Part shown: piece after piece, positions 25,275 through 33,736 of the stretch
How positions within the stretch are numbered: the stretch's first letter is position 1
Layout: the number at the start of each line of letters is the position of its first letter
Source: an uncultured Clostridia bacterium
Lineage (GTDB): Bacteria > Bacillota > Clostridia > UBA1381
Length of the DNA: 64,000 nt
Direction of reading: 5' to 3'
Assembly: GCA_959602045.1 (NCBI GenBank)
Contig: CAUGRT010000001.1
Span: 62,001-126,000 of the forward strand
Translations under genes and position numbers: made by a program
Notes under the pieces: generated by a model
Database searches by the model: none
Told to the model about the DNA's origin: nothing
Seen by the model: the letters and a program-made list of their open reading frames with translations, nothing else

Positions 25275-26291
25275 TTATGCTTGCGGAACAGACAAATCAT
25301 TTGTGTGTTCGATCATGGATTCCCCTGCCACACCAAAGCCGCGGATAGGGTCGTTAATAAACACATGCGTCACCGCGCCGACAAACAACCCGTTTTGCAA
25401 AATCGGCGAGCCGCTCATGCCTTGCACAATCCCCCCGGTTTTCGCAATCAGCGCGTCATCGGTAATTTCAAAAACAAGCGTCTTATCGGCAGCGCTCATT
25501 TTGGAAACTTTTTTAATCTCAATCCCGTACTCCCGAACACCGCAGCCATCCACATCGCAAAGAATTACCGCGTCGCCCTCTTGAATTTCATCCACCGCAG
25601 CAACGCGCATTTCCGGCTGTGCCGCCGTTTGCTGGGTTTCGACAGCGCCGTAAATTCCGTTTGCGGTATTCATCAGAATATTGCCGATATTATTTTGGTT
25701 AAACGAACAGCTCAGCGCGCCAATATCGCCTTTTTGAGATTTTCTGACGGAAATTTCAGAACAATTTAGAATATTTCCGCATTTTAAGGAAAGAATATTA
25801 CCTGTATCCACATCCGTTATCCCATGCCCCAGTGCGGCATAGCTTTTGCCGTCTTGGCTGAGATACGTCACCGTACCGATTCCTGCGGTACTGTCACGTA
25901 CCCAAAGTCCCAGCCGAAGTCCGTCAGCCGTCCGGGCAGGGTTTACGGAAAAGCTTTCCGTTTTGTTTTTGCGTTTCACCGTAACGGAAACCGCACCCTC
26001 GGAATTTTCGGTAATTTCAGCAAGCTCCTCCGTCCGTTCCAGCGGTTGACCGTTTGCACTGAGCAAAATATCGCCTACCCGAATCCCGCTGCTTTTTGCC
26101 GCCGGCAGCTTATTGCCGGAGGAATCCTCCACATCGGACACACCCACCACAAGCAGTCCGTCGGTATACAGCTTGATTCCCACCGTTTCGCCGCAGGGAC
26201 GTACATACTGCTCCGCGCCCAATGCCGAAGTCATGCCGATTCCCATGGCACAAAATATCGCACACAAAGCATATTTTGAAAAAATTTTCAA
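25275..26291 (-). CDS. spoIVB: SpoIVB serine peptidase
   Basis: SpoIVB is secreted from the forespore and triggers processing of pro-SigK by cleaving SpoIVFA. It has a signal-type N-terminal hydrophobic segment, a PDZ domain (about 45-115) and the S55 peptidase domain with the histidine in YAALGHGITD and the serine in QGMSGSP. The start is probably the TTG at 26291 because AAAGGTGGT lies eight to nine bases before it and the product (338 residues) then begins with a clean signal sequence; an ATG at 26312 precedes that ribosome site. Confidence 0.93.
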   Translation of the reverse strand: MKIFSKYALCAIFCAMGIGMTSALGAEQYVRPCGETVGIKLYTDGLLVVGVSDVEDSSGNKLPAAKSSGIRVGDILLSANGQPLERTEELAEITENSEGAVSVTVKRKNKTESFSVNPARTADGLRLGLWVRDSTAGIGTVTYLSQDGKSYAALGHGITDVDTGNILSLKCGNILNCSEISVRKSQKGDIGALSCSFNQNNIGNILMNTANGIYGAVETQQTAAQPEMRVAAVDEIQEGDAVILCDVDGCGVREYGIEIKKVSKMSAADKTLVFEITDDALIAKTGGIVQGMSGSPILQNGLFVGAVTHVFINDPIRGFGVAGESMIEHTNDLSVPQA

Positions 26292-26383
26292 ATCACAATC
26301 ACCACCTTTCATATGATTAATTTCTGCATTTTCACATAGACTATACCGCAAAAGTTATTGTAAAAATGGTTGAAAAAACAACA

Positions 26384-26411
26384 AAAAAAGAACCGCCGCA
26401 AAAAGCGCGGC
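26384..26411 (-). terminator. Terminator of the iron alcohol dehydrogenase gene
   Basis: On the minus strand GCCGC-GCTTTTT-GCGGC is followed by GGTTC and seven T, about 20 bases past the stop codon. Confidence 0.65.
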
Positions 26412-26431
26412 AGTCCTTTAAAAATTGATTT

Positions 26432-27613
26432 TTAGAAATCAACTTCCGTTCCGTAATAAGTACATTCAAACAGCTTTTCCATCTGTTCCGGCGTAATGCT
26501 TCTCGGATTGGAGCCTGTACATGCATCGCCTACAGCATTCTTTGCAATTTCGGCAATATTTTCCTTAAATTCATCCTCATTTACGCCAAATTCTTTCAAT
26601 GTCTTCGGAATATTCATTGCACGGTTAAATTCTTCAATTTTAGCAATTAATGCATTAACCTGAGCTTTTTCCGATGTTCCGCCCAAGCCTACACGACGGG
26701 CAATGTCAGCGTACCTTCTCATTGCCTCGGGCTCATGCGCGTTATATTGAATAACATAGGGAAGATAAATTGCATTTGCGCATCCGTGCGGAATATGACC
26801 GGTTGAGAAAGCTGCGCCTGTCTTATGCGCCATGGAGTGTACGATTCCCAACAGAGCATTCGAGAAAGCTTGACCTGCAAGACACTGTGCATAATGCATC
26901 TGCTCTCTGGCGTCCATATTGCCCAGATACGACTGCGGCAGATAATCCAAAACCATTTCAATTGCCTTGATTGCCAGCGGATCGGTGAACGGTGAATTCA
27001 GTGTGGATACATACGCCTCAATTGCATGGGTTAATGCGTCCATACCGGTGTATGCAACCTGCTTTACCGGAAGTGAAGCAACAAGATCCGGATCAACAAT
27101 CGCAACATCCGGCGTGATTTCAAAATCAGCAAGAGGATATTTGATTCCCTTTGCATAATCTGTGATAACCGAGAATGCGGTAACTTCCGTTGCTGTTCCG
27201 GAAGTGGACGGAATTGCACAGAATTTTGCCTTTGTTCTTAATTTCGGGAAGTTGAACGGAATACACAAGGCTTCAAAGGTTGTGTCGGGATATTCGTAAA
27301 ATGCCCACATCGCCTTTGCTGCGTCAATCGGTGAACCGCCGCCGATGGAAACAATCCAGTCCGGCTGGAACTCGGTCATCGCTGCTGCGCCTTTCATAAC
27401 AGTTTCAACAGAAGGATCAGGCTCAACGCCCTCAAAGAACTTTACCTCCATGCCGGCTTCTTTTAAATAAGCCTCTACTCTGTCAAGAAATCCGCCTCTT
27501 CTCATCGAGCTTCCGCCCGATACGACAATTGCTCTTTTGCCATCAAGGTTCTTTAAATTCTCAAGCGAACCTTTTCCATAGTACAAATCTCTGGGTAATG
27601 TAAATCTTGCCAT
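26432..27613 (-). CDS. Iron-containing alcohol dehydrogenase
   Basis: The 393-residue cytoplasmic enzyme belongs to the Fe-ADH family, which interconverts alcohols and aldehydes with NAD(P)H, usually in fermentation. It has the GGGSPIDAAKA nucleotide-binding loop (about 91-101), STSGTATEVT, and the metal ligands in the segments MDALTHAIEAY, GIVHSMAHKTGA and IPHGCANA. AGGGAGG precedes the ATG. A consensus promoter and a near-perfect Rex site lie upstream, fitting redox control. Butanol-dehydrogenase-like or 1,3-propanediol-like specificity cannot be decided. Confidence 0.93.
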   Translation of the reverse strand: MARFTLPRDLYYGKGSLENLKNLDGKRAIVVSGGSSMRRGGFLDRVEAYLKEAGMEVKFFEGVEPDPSVETVMKGAAAMTEFQPDWIVSIGGGSPIDAAKAMWAFYEYPDTTFEALCIPFNFPKLRTKAKFCAIPSTSGTATEVTAFSVITDYAKGIKYPLADFEITPDVAIVDPDLVASLPVKQVAYTGMDALTHAIEAYVSTLNSPFTDPLAIKAIEMVLDYLPQSYLGNMDAREQMHYAQCLAGQAFSNALLGIVHSMAHKTGAAFSTGHIPHGCANAIYLPYVIQYNAHEPEAMRRYADIARRVGLGGTSEKAQVNALIAKIEEFNRAMNIPKTLKEFGVNEDEFKENIAEIAKNAVGDACTGSNPRSITPEQMEKLFECTYYGTEVDF

Positions 27614-27672
27614 GGTAAATAACCTCCCTAAAAATATTTATTTTGTAAATAAAAGAATATGTTCTGTCGAAT

Positions 27673-27730
27673 TGTTATTTTTTTAACACTCAACACCTAT
27701 ATTATATCATGTTTTTAAGCAAGTTGCAAT
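27673..27730 (-). promoter_or_regulatory. Promoter with probable Rex operator for the alcohol dehydrogenase gene
   Basis: On the minus strand TTGCAA (27725-27730) and TATAAT (27702-27707) are 17 bp apart. Just past the expected start, 27673-27690 reads TTGTTATTTTTTTAACAC, matching the clostridial Rex site TTGTTAANNNNTTAACAA at 12 of its 14 fixed positions. Rex releases DNA when NADH/NAD rises. No rex gene is in the window. Confidence 0.7.
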
Positions 27731-27841
27731 AGTTTCATAAAAATTTAACAAAAATTCTTAAAAATTTTAATCTTATATAGTGGAATTGGCAAAAGATGAA
27801 GAATATCATCGAAAAAATTCAAATAAACCGTTCCTTTTGTA

Positions 27842-28318
27842 CTACACAGCCTCTACAATTGCATGGGGCATGTTGGTCTTTTTCCAAAGCTGAGAATCAA
27901 ATGCGTCATTCTTATATTTGGATTCAAAAATTTTAGCATTGCCCTCAGATCCGAAGAGAATAACCTTTTTATCAAAGGTTGCCAAGCCCTCAATCATTGT
28001 CGGGCGTGTTGCTCCCGTAAAGACTGCCAGGGTAATCCGGAAGAAATATTTCAAATCTACCGAATAGAAGCCCCGATTAAACGGTACCGGCTCAATATCC
28101 GAGAATACCCAGATAATCTCCGCCTTTGTACATTTTACATTAATCGCGCGATCTACAACGTCCTGGCCGCAAGCTGTCAGATATACCCTAATATTTTCTA
28201 AGCAATCTTTATCCCGGCAGCTATCGTAAATCTTATCGGTATGTATACAAACTGCTTCACGGAAATTCGTTCCGCACTCGTTATGGCAATCATGCCGCCT
28301 ATCATTACATTTTTCCAT
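27842..28318 (-). CDS. Cys-rich clostridial protein of unknown function, apparently short at the C-terminus
   Basis: The 158-residue protein begins with a Cys/His-rich stretch and the pattern CGTNFREAVCIHTDKIYDSCRDKDCLENIRVY, continuing with EPVPFNRGFYSVDLKYFF and FDKKVILFGSEGNAKIFESKY. I recall this pattern from a clostridial family of unannotated proteins that are often longer, with a Cys-rich second half; here a TAG ends the frame after KKTNMPHAIVEAV. The frames after the stop show no continuation. AAAGGAG precedes the ATG at 28318. Function is unknown; a spore-surface role is only a guess. Confidence 0.7.
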   Translation of the reverse strand: MEKCNDRRHDCHNECGTNFREAVCIHTDKIYDSCRDKDCLENIRVYLTACGQDVVDRAINVKCTKAEIIWVFSDIEPVPFNRGFYSVDLKYFFRITLAVFTGATRPTMIEGLATFDKKVILFGSEGNAKIFESKYKNDAFDSQLWKKTNMPHAIVEAV

Positions 28319-28419
28319 TTCAAAAACTCCTTTCTCACAATGAACATTATGGTTTACGGAATTTTCATTCCATGGTATAAGATATGCTGCAAGCTTCTTT
28401 TTTGTGTCGCAATAAGGCA

Positions 28420-28456
28420 AAAAAGGAGCCGATCACAATATCGACTCCTTTTTTAT
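28420..28456. terminator. Terminator between the sugar isomerase and Cys-rich genes
   Basis: AAAAGGAG(C)CGAT pairs with ATCG(A)CTCCTTTT around a short loop, with runs of A and T at the two ends, so it can act on either strand. It lies about 25 bases past the isomerase stop. Confidence 0.75.
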
Positions 28457-28480
28457 AACTCTTTTAATGATTCTCCGGTC

Positions 28481-29308
28481 TTAGATCCCTAAGCTCTTCA
28501 GATAATCTCTGCTGAGCTTTGCAGCTTCCAGTGACGGTCTGTCATACCACTCATCCTGCTCAACAATCACATACTCTGTACCTGCTTTTTCAGCAGCTGC
28601 CAAAATTGCCGGGAAATCTTGAATACCCATACCCAAAGGCATGAACTGGAATCCGTTATCCTCTCGGCTTGCCTTCTTGCCCTCTTTACCATTCTTGTCA
28701 ATCAATGCATAAACCGGCCCTTGTGCAAGGTTCTTGCATACAAAATCCTTTAAATGCAGCACGCCAACTCTGCCTGCATACTTTTCAATGTATTTGCAGG
28801 GATCCTCGCCGGCATAGTGTACCCAGCAAGTATCAAACTCCGGATTAAGGACATCGGAATCCAGTGCAGCATACAGCTTATCAATCACATATTCGCCGTC
28901 TATCTTTTCAAATTCAAAGTCATGATTATGATAAAGCAGCTGAATATCCGCTTTCTTCAACGCTGCGGAATACTCTTTAAATTCGGTTATGGTCTTATCC
29001 CAATTGTTCTTGAAATCCTCAATCTGGAACCACGGAATCGCACAATATTGAACACCGACCGTCTTTAAATAATCAACGGCTGCCTGACCTTGCTCTTTAT
29101 AAAGCTGATCTCCTTGATGAACCGAAATAGCTGTTAATCCGATTTTATCCAAAATCGCCTTAACCTCCTCTGCCGGCTTATCATAGAAACCCGCAAATTC
29201 AACGTAATCGTAACCCATGTCTTTTACAGCTTGTAAAGTTCCTTCAAAATCTTCCTTCATCTTATCACGAACTCCAAAAAGCTGAAGTCCTACTTTAAAC
29301 TTTTTCAT
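28481..29308 (-). CDS. Sugar phosphate isomerase/epimerase (xylose isomerase-like TIM barrel)
   Basis: A 275-residue protein of the AP-endonuclease-2/xylose-isomerase-like superfamily, which covers inositol, ketose and sugar-acid isomerases and epimerases. It shows the barrel pattern with conserved acid and histidine residues at strand ends (YNHDFEFEK-type segment YHNHDFEF, EFDTCWVHYAG, VLHLKDF, IVEQDEW). GGAGG precedes the ATG. It lies 22 bases downstream of a Gfo/Idh/MocA oxidoreductase on the same strand; such pairs act together on oxidised sugar intermediates. The substrate is not evident. Confidence 0.9.
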   Translation of the reverse strand: MKKFKVGLQLFGVRDKMKEDFEGTLQAVKDMGYDYVEFAGFYDKPAEEVKAILDKIGLTAISVHQGDQLYKEQGQAAVDYLKTVGVQYCAIPWFQIEDFKNNWDKTITEFKEYSAALKKADIQLLYHNHDFEFEKIDGEYVIDKLYAALDSDVLNPEFDTCWVHYAGEDPCKYIEKYAGRVGVLHLKDFVCKNLAQGPVYALIDKNGKEGKKASREDNGFQFMPLGMGIQDFPAILAAAEKAGTEYVIVEQDEWYDRPSLEAAKLSRDYLKSLGI

Positions 29309-29330
29309 AATAATCCTCCATTACATTCTC

Positions 29331-30503
29331 TTAAATTTCCGGAATATCAATCGCAATTTCTCTGCCAAGCTTGTTGGACTTCACAATTCCGTCAATGATC
29401 GCCTGGTTATATAAAATCTGGCTTGTCGGAACCGGAGCCTTACCGCCGGTCTTTACCGCGTCCACAAACGAACGAAGCTTCTTATAGAAATTGCCCTTGC
29501 TGTTATCTTCAATCATCGGGATCTTGGTTTCAACCTGTGAGCCTGCAACCTCGCTGTAAATCGTCATCGGGCCGCCGATTGAGCCGTTCCAACATTCGGT
29601 TGACGGGATTCTCAAGGAACCTTTCTTACCCATGATAATGGTATCACCCGGTGTATCCAGATGCATTGCCCATGCGATACGGAAGTCCAGAACAATTCCG
29701 CCCTCCAGACGAATGAAGCCTGCCGCAAAATCCTCAACACCGAAAATGTCCGCATACTCTGCCGGCTTACCGTCGATTTCATAATAGTGCGGATCCTTGC
29801 CGAAGAAATTCGAAGTATAACCCGTTACGGTCAGCGGCTTCGGATAACCGATTGCATTCAGCACCATATCCAATGAGTAGCAGCCAATATCGCCCATTGC
29901 ACCGATCACACCGGTATCGGACTGAATAAAGGTTGTACCAAACGGTGTCGGAATACCGTGACGTCTGCCGCCGCCGGTCTGGATATAATAAATATCGCCC
30001 AAAACGCCACTCTGAACAATTTCACGAACCTTAATCATGTTCGGATCCAATCTCGGCTGGAATCCGATCGAAAGAATCTTTCCGCTCTTCTTTTCCGCAC
30101 GCATAATGTCTACCGCTTCTTCAACCGTAACGCACATCGGCTTTTCAAGCAGTACATTCACACCATGCTCCAATGCCGCAATTGCACACTCCGCATGTGT
30201 TGCATTATATGTACAAATGCTGACAGCGTCCAAATCCTTCTCATTTTCCAAAAGCTCCGTATGGCTTCTGTAACATCTGACGCCCTCAAGCTCCCATTTC
30301 TTGAAGAATGCTTCTGCCTTTCCCTCTACAAGGTCAGCGCCTGCAACGATTTCGACATCCGGCATGTCCTTATACTCGGTAATGTGCGCATCCGCAATCC
30401 ATCCCGTACCGATAATACCAACCTTGATTTTCTTGCTTGCATCAATCACTTCAACATCCTGGTTGGTCTTAAACTGATTTAAAATATCGTTTTCCCCGGC
30501 CAT
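29331..30503 (-). CDS. Gfo/Idh/MocA-family NAD(P)-dependent oxidoreductase
   Basis: The 390-residue protein has an N-terminal Rossmann fold (VGIIGTGWIADAH, about 28-40), the EKPMCVT motif, and a C-terminal alpha/beta domain with GGGRRHG and GDIGCYSLDMVL. Family members oxidise hydroxyls of sugars, inositols or sugar glycosides. Together with the downstream isomerase it looks like a small sugar-conversion unit. An AraC regulator is divergently encoded and likely controls it. Confidence 0.9.
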   Translation of the reverse strand: MAGENDILNQFKTNQDVEVIDASKKIKVGIIGTGWIADAHITEYKDMPDVEIVAGADLVEGKAEAFFKKWELEGVRCYRSHTELLENEKDLDAVSICTYNATHAECAIAALEHGVNVLLEKPMCVTVEEAVDIMRAEKKSGKILSIGFQPRLDPNMIKVREIVQSGVLGDIYYIQTGGGRRHGIPTPFGTTFIQSDTGVIGAMGDIGCYSLDMVLNAIGYPKPLTVTGYTSNFFGKDPHYYEIDGKPAEYADIFGVEDFAAGFIRLEGGIVLDFRIAWAMHLDTPGDTIIMGKKGSLRIPSTECWNGSIGGPMTIYSEVAGSQVETKIPMIEDNSKGNFYKKLRSFVDAVKTGGKAPVPTSQILYNQAIIDGIVKSNKLGREIAIDIPEI

Positions 30504-30560
30504 TTTTTCCTCTCCTTTTAAAATAATCTTGATTTTTCGTAGCTCTTATGCTATACTTCA

Positions 30561-30589
30561 ATTATAGTAATATAACAGAGGATTTTCAA
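30561..30589 (-). promoter_or_regulatory. Promoter of the oxidoreductase-isomerase operon
   Basis: On the minus strand TTGAAA (30584-30589) and TATAAT (30561-30566) are 17 bp apart, in the divergent region shared with the AraC gene. Confidence 0.72.
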
Positions 30590-30640
30590 TACTTATATTG
30601 ACTTATAATAAAACAGATTTGACATTTTGAGGTGAGAGCC

Positions 30641-31510
30641 ATGCGTAATGAAATTATAAAATCTTCACTGCCGAACATTTCGGCAGTAATCCATCTTGCG
30701 AGTCAGACCCCTAACGCCCCCGGGTGTACCGTGTCCCCTCATTATCATGATGAGCTTGAAATTTTATACGTCACCTCCGGAATTTTTGAATGTTCCTGTG
30801 GGGCAGATTCCTACTTTGCCGAAAAGGATGATATTCTCTTTATCAACAGCCGCGTCGTTCACTCAACTATCACACGCGCCAACAATACCTCTAACCATCT
30901 GCTGCAATTTTCAATTGATAACTTTGCCAATGAAGCTGTATCCGGAATCAGCCGTTATCTGGTTCGGTTTATTAATCTGGATAAAGATCGGATGGTGCTT
31001 TTTAAATCCGGAGAACCTCGAACCAATGAGCTGCAACAATATGTGCAGACCATCTTAGAGGAATATAAAGAAAAAAAGCCAGCATATGAGCTTTACATTA
31101 AATCAAACATTCTGAATATCATCGCCTTTCTGTCGAGATATTCCATCCTGACCGACAGCTCACAATTTTTTAACGAAAAAAATGTTGAAAAAGTCCTGCC
31201 GCTTTTAACGTACATAGACGAGCATTATTATGAACCCATTCAGCTCAATGACTTATGCCGGATTGCCAATCTGAATCCGTCGTATTTATGCAGGCTGTTT
31301 AAAAAGGCGACAAACTCAACCTTTGTGGAATATCTGAATTTTGTGCGAATCTGCAAAGCGGAGCATCTTCTTTCATCTACGTCAAAAAGCATCTCGGATA
31401 TTTCACTCCGTCTGGGATTTGCCTCTGTTTCCTATTTTAATAAGATCTTTAAAAAATTTAAGAATTGTACTCCTACCGAGTATCGAAATAATAAATATGC
31501 CTTAAAATAA
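30641..31510 (+). CDS. AraC-family transcriptional regulator
   Basis: A 289-residue regulator with an N-terminal cupin-type sensor (SPHYHDELEILYVTSG, about 30-45) and a C-terminal double helix-turn-helix (about 190-289) with LNDLCRIANLNPSYLCRLFKKATN and ISDISLRLGFASVSYFNKIFKKF. The start at 30641 has GAGGTG six bases upstream; an upstream in-frame GTG overlaps that site. It faces the oxidoreductase-isomerase pair and probably activates it in response to a sugar. Confidence 0.92.
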   Translation: MRNEIIKSSLPNISAVIHLASQTPNAPGCTVSPHYHDELEILYVTSGIFECSCGADSYFAEKDDILFINSRVVHSTITRANNTSNHLLQFSIDNFANEAVSGISRYLVRFINLDKDRMVLFKSGEPRTNELQQYVQTILEEYKEKKPAYELYIKSNILNIIAFLSRYSILTDSSQFFNEKNVEKVLPLLTYIDEHYYEPIQLNDLCRIANLNPSYLCRLFKKATNSTFVEYLNFVRICKAEHLLSSTSKSISDISLRLGFASVSYFNKIFKKFKNCTPTEYRNNKYALK

Positions 31511-31540
31511 CAGAGAGTCGGTACAAATACCGACCCTCTG
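31511..31540. terminator. Hairpin between the convergent AraC and CBS genes
   Basis: CAGAG(A)GTCGGT and ACCGAC(C)CTCTG form a near-perfect stem one base after the AraC stop codon. There is no T run, so it may be a weak or factor-assisted terminator. Confidence 0.55.
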
Positions 31541-31551
31541 TCTGCCGAGAT

Positions 31552-32010
31552 TTATGCCCGAACGCGATATGTACGCTGATTCGTCTGCTTGCCAATCCCG
31601 TTCATTTCATAAAAATGGCTGATGATCTTTTGCCGGGTGACAATTCCCATGAACAATCCGCGCCCGTCTACGACCGGGATAAAGTTCTGTTTCAGCGCCA
31701 AACCAAAAAGCTCCTCAACCTCCGCGGTAGCCGATACGGAAGGATATTTCTGCATTGTTACAACATCCTTTAATTTCGTGTATTCCAGACCTCTGACGTC
31801 TATTTGCTCTACATCCTTATACTCGCCCTTAACGAGATACCACAAAAAATCTCCCTCCGAAATCGTCCCCACGTAATGTCCGCTTCGGTCAATAACCGGC
31901 ACCGCCGTATAACCGTGATATTTCATCTTTTCCAACCCTTGCCTTAATGAATAATCATCGTACAAAAAGGCTGTTTCACATTTCGGGGTTAAAAAATACG
32001 CAACATTCAT
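31552..32010 (-). CDS. Two-CBS-domain protein
   Basis: A 152-residue protein made of two CBS motifs (about 10-62 and 75-135; GYTAVPVIDRSGHYVGTISEGDFL and NFIPVVDGRGLFMGIVTRQKII) and a basic tail. Stand-alone CBS pairs bind adenine nucleotides; those of similar size in Bacilli (DarB/CbpB) bind cyclic di-AMP. It is transcribed alone from AGGA-type ribosome site. Ligand and partner are unknown. Confidence 0.88.
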   Translation of the reverse strand: MNVAYFLTPKCETAFLYDDYSLRQGLEKMKYHGYTAVPVIDRSGHYVGTISEGDFLWYLVKGEYKDVEQIDVRGLEYTKLKDVVTMQKYPSVSATAEVEELFGLALKQNFIPVVDGRGLFMGIVTRQKIISHFYEMNGIGKQTNQRTYRVRA

Positions 32011-32140
32011 TTTTTATGACCTAAATCCTTTCTCAAAACTAAGTTTGATCTTCTTCCTTATGACAGAATCATTATAACACACAATTCACAGGAATGGGTG
32101 AATTGGCGGTGACTTTTTTGTGAACTTTTTATGACATAGC

Positions 32141-32186
32141 AAAAAAAGAGCCGTAAAACAGGAATCGTCCTGTTTTCTACAGCTCT
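32141..32186 (-). terminator. Terminator of the liv operon
   Basis: On the minus strand a long stem (AGAGCTGTAGAAAACAGGA with TCCTGTTTTACGGCTCT) is followed by seven T, 15 bases past the livF stop. Confidence 0.88.
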
Positions 32187-32200
32187 CCGTAAAATACCGC

Positions 32201-32899
32201 TTAACCGCCAAGATAAGCTTTCTTAATTTCATCACTCTTTGCCAGCTCTGCTCCGGTTCCGGACAGCTTAATTCTGCCCGATTCCAAAACATACGCCCGA
32301 TCGGCAACCTGCAATGCCATTTCAGCATTCTGCTCTACAAGCAAAATTGTCGTTCCGGCAGCATGCAACTCCTTGATAATATCAAAAATCTGCTGAACCA
32401 GAATCGGCGCCAATCCCATGGACGGCTCATCCAGCATGAGCAGCTTCGGCTTACTCATCAGCGCACGCCCCATCGCCAGCATTTGCTGTTCACCGCCCGA
32501 AAGCGTTCCTGCAATTTGATTTTTACGGTGCTTTAAGCGCGGAAACCGGTCAAAAACATCCGCAATTCCGGCTTTGACATTGCTGCTGTTGACATACGCG
32601 CCCATTTCCAGGTTCTCCTGCACCGTCATCTGCAAAAATACATGTCTGCCCTCCGGAACATGTGCAATGCCCTTTGAAACCAGCTTATATGCCTCTGTAT
32701 GCGAAATATCCTCATCCATAAAGGTAATGCTCCCCGTCTTAGAACGGAGCAATCCCGAAATCGTTCGAAGCGTTGTGGATTTTCCGGCGCCGTTTGCTCC
32801 GATTAATGCCACAATCTCGTCTTGATGCACCTGAAGCGAAACATCCTTTAAGGCATGAATCTGTCCGTAATAAACATTAATATTATCCACCTTAAGCAT
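32201..32899 (-). CDS. livF: Branched-chain amino acid ABC transporter ATPase LivF
   Basis: A 232-residue ABC ATPase with Walker A GANGAGKST, signature LSGGEQQMLAMGRALM and Walker B LLMLDEPSMGLAP, the LivF subtype. It pairs with LivG to energise uptake of leucine, isoleucine, valine or related amides by LivHM. It overlaps the livG stop by one base. Confidence 0.95.
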   Translation of the reverse strand: MLKVDNINVYYGQIHALKDVSLQVHQDEIVALIGANGAGKSTTLRTISGLLRSKTGSITFMDEDISHTEAYKLVSKGIAHVPEGRHVFLQMTVQENLEMGAYVNSSNVKAGIADVFDRFPRLKHRKNQIAGTLSGGEQQMLAMGRALMSKPKLLMLDEPSMGLAPILVQQIFDIIKELHAAGTTILLVEQNAEMALQVADRAYVLESGRIKLSGTGAELAKSDEIKKAYLGG

Positions 32900-33735
32900 T
32901 ATGCGTCTGCCTCCTTTTTCTTGCCGAGATATGCCTCGATAACCGCCGGGTTCGATTTAATCTCGTCCGGAGTTCCCTTTGCAATCACTTTTCCGTGATC
33001 CAATACACAAATCCCCTCGCAGATATTCATAACCAAGTTCATATCATGCTCAATCAGCATAACTGCAATATGGAAATTATCCCGGATTCTCCGGATATTC
33101 TCCATCAGCTCCGCCGTTTCGGACGGGTTCATGCCGGCTGCCGGCTCATCCAGAAGAATAATACTGGGATGTGTTGCCAAAGCTCTCGCAATTTCCAACC
33201 GTCTTTGCGCTCCGTAAGGCAGGGATCCTGCCTCCTTATTCGCCAAATCCTCCATATTGAAGAACGACAGCAGCTCCAGCGCTTCATCCCTGGACTGCTT
33301 TTCGGATTTTTTATAGCCGAAAAGATGCGTAATCGACGCTCCCAGGCTCTGCTTAATCGAATTATGCATGCCAACCTTAACATTGTCCAAAACCGACATA
33401 TTCGAGAACAGCCGAATATTCTGGAATGTTCTCGCAATTCCCATACGATTCACCTGTGCCGTCGTCTTTTTCGCGGTAGACATTCCATCCAACATGATCG
33501 CACCGCGCGTAGGCTGATAAACATTGGTAAGCAGATTGAAAACAGTCGTCTTTCCGGCGCCGTTCGGGCCGATCAAGCCCGAAATTTCCGTTCTCCCCAC
33601 TGCCAATGAGATTTCATCCACCGCTGTCAAGCCGCCGAAATCAATTCCCAGTCTTGTTGTTTCAAGAATCGGAGGTAAATTTACATCACGTTCCGGAACA
33701 ATCGACTTGCTCGGAACCGGTACCATTCTGTCCAT
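32899..33735 (-). CDS. livG: Branched-chain amino acid ABC transporter ATPase LivG
   Basis: A 278-residue ABC ATPase with Walker A GPNGAGKTT, the LivG feature GIARTFQNIRLF, signature SLPYGAQRRLEIARAL and Walker B ILLDEPAAGMN. The N-terminus carries about 25 residues before the ABC domain, a little longer than usual. AGGAGG lies nine bases upstream of the ATG. It is directly downstream of livM. Confidence 0.95.
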   Translation of the reverse strand: MDRMVPVPSKSIVPERDVNLPPILETTRLGIDFGGLTAVDEISLAVGRTEISGLIGPNGAGKTTVFNLLTNVYQPTRGAIMLDGMSTAKKTTAQVNRMGIARTFQNIRLFSNMSVLDNVKVGMHNSIKQSLGASITHLFGYKKSEKQSRDEALELLSFFNMEDLANKEAGSLPYGAQRRLEIARALATHPSIILLDEPAAGMNPSETAELMENIRRIRDNFHIAVMLIEHDMNLVMNICEGICVLDHGKVIAKGTPDEIKSNPAVIEAYLGKKKEADA

Positions 33736-33736
33736 A

